A DNA stretch of 5,828 bases, taken from positions 1-5,828 of the forward strand of contig MHZD01000255.1 in the NCBI GenBank assembly GCA_001828645.1, read 5' to 3'. Positions 5,107 through 5,828 of the stretch are shown in pieces. The stretch comes from Planctomycetes bacterium RIFOXYC2_FULL_41_27. GTDB taxonomy: Bacteria > Planctomycetota > Brocadiia > Brocadiales > Brocadiaceae. The first letter of the stretch is position 1. Each line of letters starts with the position of its first letter. Position numbers and translations under genes: made by a program. Below the pieces are notes generated by a model, which ran no database searches, was not told the origin of the DNA, and saw only the letters and a list, made by a program, of their open reading frames with translations.

Positions 5107-5828
5107 TTATTTCACCTTACCGGACTTTTTTTGTTTTTTGTACAGGGAGAAATAACCCTCGGCCTCTTTGTCCATCCCTTTAGCCTTGTAGGTATTGCCA
5201 ATATCATTATAAATCTCTATATTCGCCGGGTTCGACATTACGGCCGTCTGAAAGGCAGTAATCGCATCATCGTATTGTTTCTTCTTGATATAATTTTTTC
5301 CCAGGCGATATTGGGCATCTGAATTACCCATATTAACTTCGACCGTTCTGTTGTAATATTGGATGGCTTCGTCTGTGTTTCCTGTCTTATCATACAGGTG
5401 GGCTATGTTATAAAGTGCATTTTCATGGATCGGGTCTATATCCAGCGCCTTTTTGAACTCAGCCAACGCCTCTTTATCCGACCCCTTCATTGAATATACT
5501 ATACCCAGGTTCGAGTAAGAGGTTGCCAGATTTGGGTCAAATTCTATACGTTTCTTTAATATCTGCACGGCATCGTCATATTTGCCGACTTTCGCATATG
5601 CTATTCCTAATAAGAAATAAGTAGACCTGTGATCCGGACTGATTTGAAGGGTCTTTTTAAAGCTTTCAATGGCCTTATCATAGATACCTTTATCAAAATA
5701 TGCAGTACCCAGATTGTAGCAGGCGTCGTAGTCTTCGGGTTTTCGTTCTATAACCTTCTGAAGCGCCTCAATCGCTTCGTCATACCTTTCCTTCTGCAAG
5801 TAAGCAATACCCATATTTTTATATGCAT
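5107..5828 (-). CDS. Tetratricopeptide repeat protein, C-terminal part (runs off right edge)
   Basis: The visible part is a solenoid of 34-residue TPRs. Counting from the Met encoded at 5814, repeat boundaries fall at residues 26, 60, 94, 128, 162 and 196, with a last repeat at about 197-230 and a short basic tail (KKQKKSGKVK). Repeats show the canonical G-A-Y/A-I/P pattern, for example YNLGTAYFDKGIYDKAIESF. The frame stays open to the window edge and upstream residues AYKN supply the missing first helix of the first repeat, so 5814 is an internal Met and the gene begins outside the window. TPRs bind proteins or line up in scaffolds; this C-terminal part has no catalytic domain or membrane segment. 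The missing N-terminus could carry a lipoprotein signal, membrane segments or another domain. It is convergent with the 89-residue gene. Confidence 0.92.
   Translation of the reverse strand, partial: AYKNMGIAYLQKERYDEAIEALQKVIERKPEDYDACYNLGTAYFDKGIYDKAIESFKKTLQISPDHRSTYFLLGIAYAKVGKYDDAVQILKKRIEFDPNLATSYSNLGIVYSMKGSDKEALAEFKKALDIDPIHENALYNIAHLYDKTGNTDEAIQYYNRTVEVNMGNSDAQYRLGKNYIKKKQYDDAITAFQTAVMSNPANIEIYNDIGNTYKAKGMDKEAEGYFSLYKKQKKSGKVK

Noticed and set aside
5107..5814. TPR gene as a complete 235-residue protein starting at 5814
   Set aside because: The frame stays open to the window edge and the preceding residues complete the first TPR helix, so that Met is internal.

Overview
The window is a stretch of ordinary bacterial chromosome. 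It is moderately AT-rich by eye, with well-kept genes separated by short intergenic gaps full of imperfect inverted repeats. Nothing marks it as phage, plasmid or insertion sequence. The 89-residue plus-strand protein resembles small proteins I associate with Planctomycetes, and the CACAGATT-type repeats and TPR-rich membrane proteins would suit an anammox-type (Brocadiales) planctomycete. That placement is a low-confidence inference; no ribosomal or marker gene is present.

Layout, left to right. The left edge (1-522, minus) holds the N-terminus of a multi-pass GT-C-fold glycosyltransferase of the TMTC/TPR type. It starts with GTG and runs off the window. A gap with a large inverted array of 9-bp units (585-682) follows, then a complete standalone LigD-type 3'-phosphoesterase gene (711-1076, minus) with its active-site residues intact. 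A 433-bp gene-free stretch (1077-1509) contains a second composite inverted repeat, with 8-bp units and an internal hairpin, that abuts the stop codon of a full-length transketolase gene (1510-3522, minus). A third inverted array, with 10-bp units (3535-3613), fills the gap to proC, pyrroline-5-carboxylate reductase (3622-4437, minus). proC and tkt may be co-transcribed across that structure.

The best regulatory region is 4438-4774, between proC (leftward) and the 89-residue gene (rightward, 4775-5044). It contains two back-to-back near-consensus sigma-70 promoters. The rightward one is TTGACA-17-TATAAT, and its -35 box is overlapped by a perfect 9-bp inverted repeat, a likely operator. The leftward one is TTGACG-16-TATAAT, and the proC leader it would produce carries a hairpin that pairs fully only in the minus-strand RNA. 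The right edge holds the C-terminal part of a protein of tandem tetratricopeptide repeats (minus, convergent with the small gene), whose frame continues beyond the window.

The genes do not form one pathway: transketolase is central carbon metabolism, ProC is proline synthesis, the phosphoesterase is DNA or RNA end repair, and the flanking genes are a membrane glycosyltransferase and a protein-interaction scaffold. I see no convincing new multi-gene system. The points most worth a second look are the operator-like repeat in the divergent promoter region, the three CACAGA-based inverted arrays of different period, the standalone phosphoesterase and the uncharacterised 89-residue protein.
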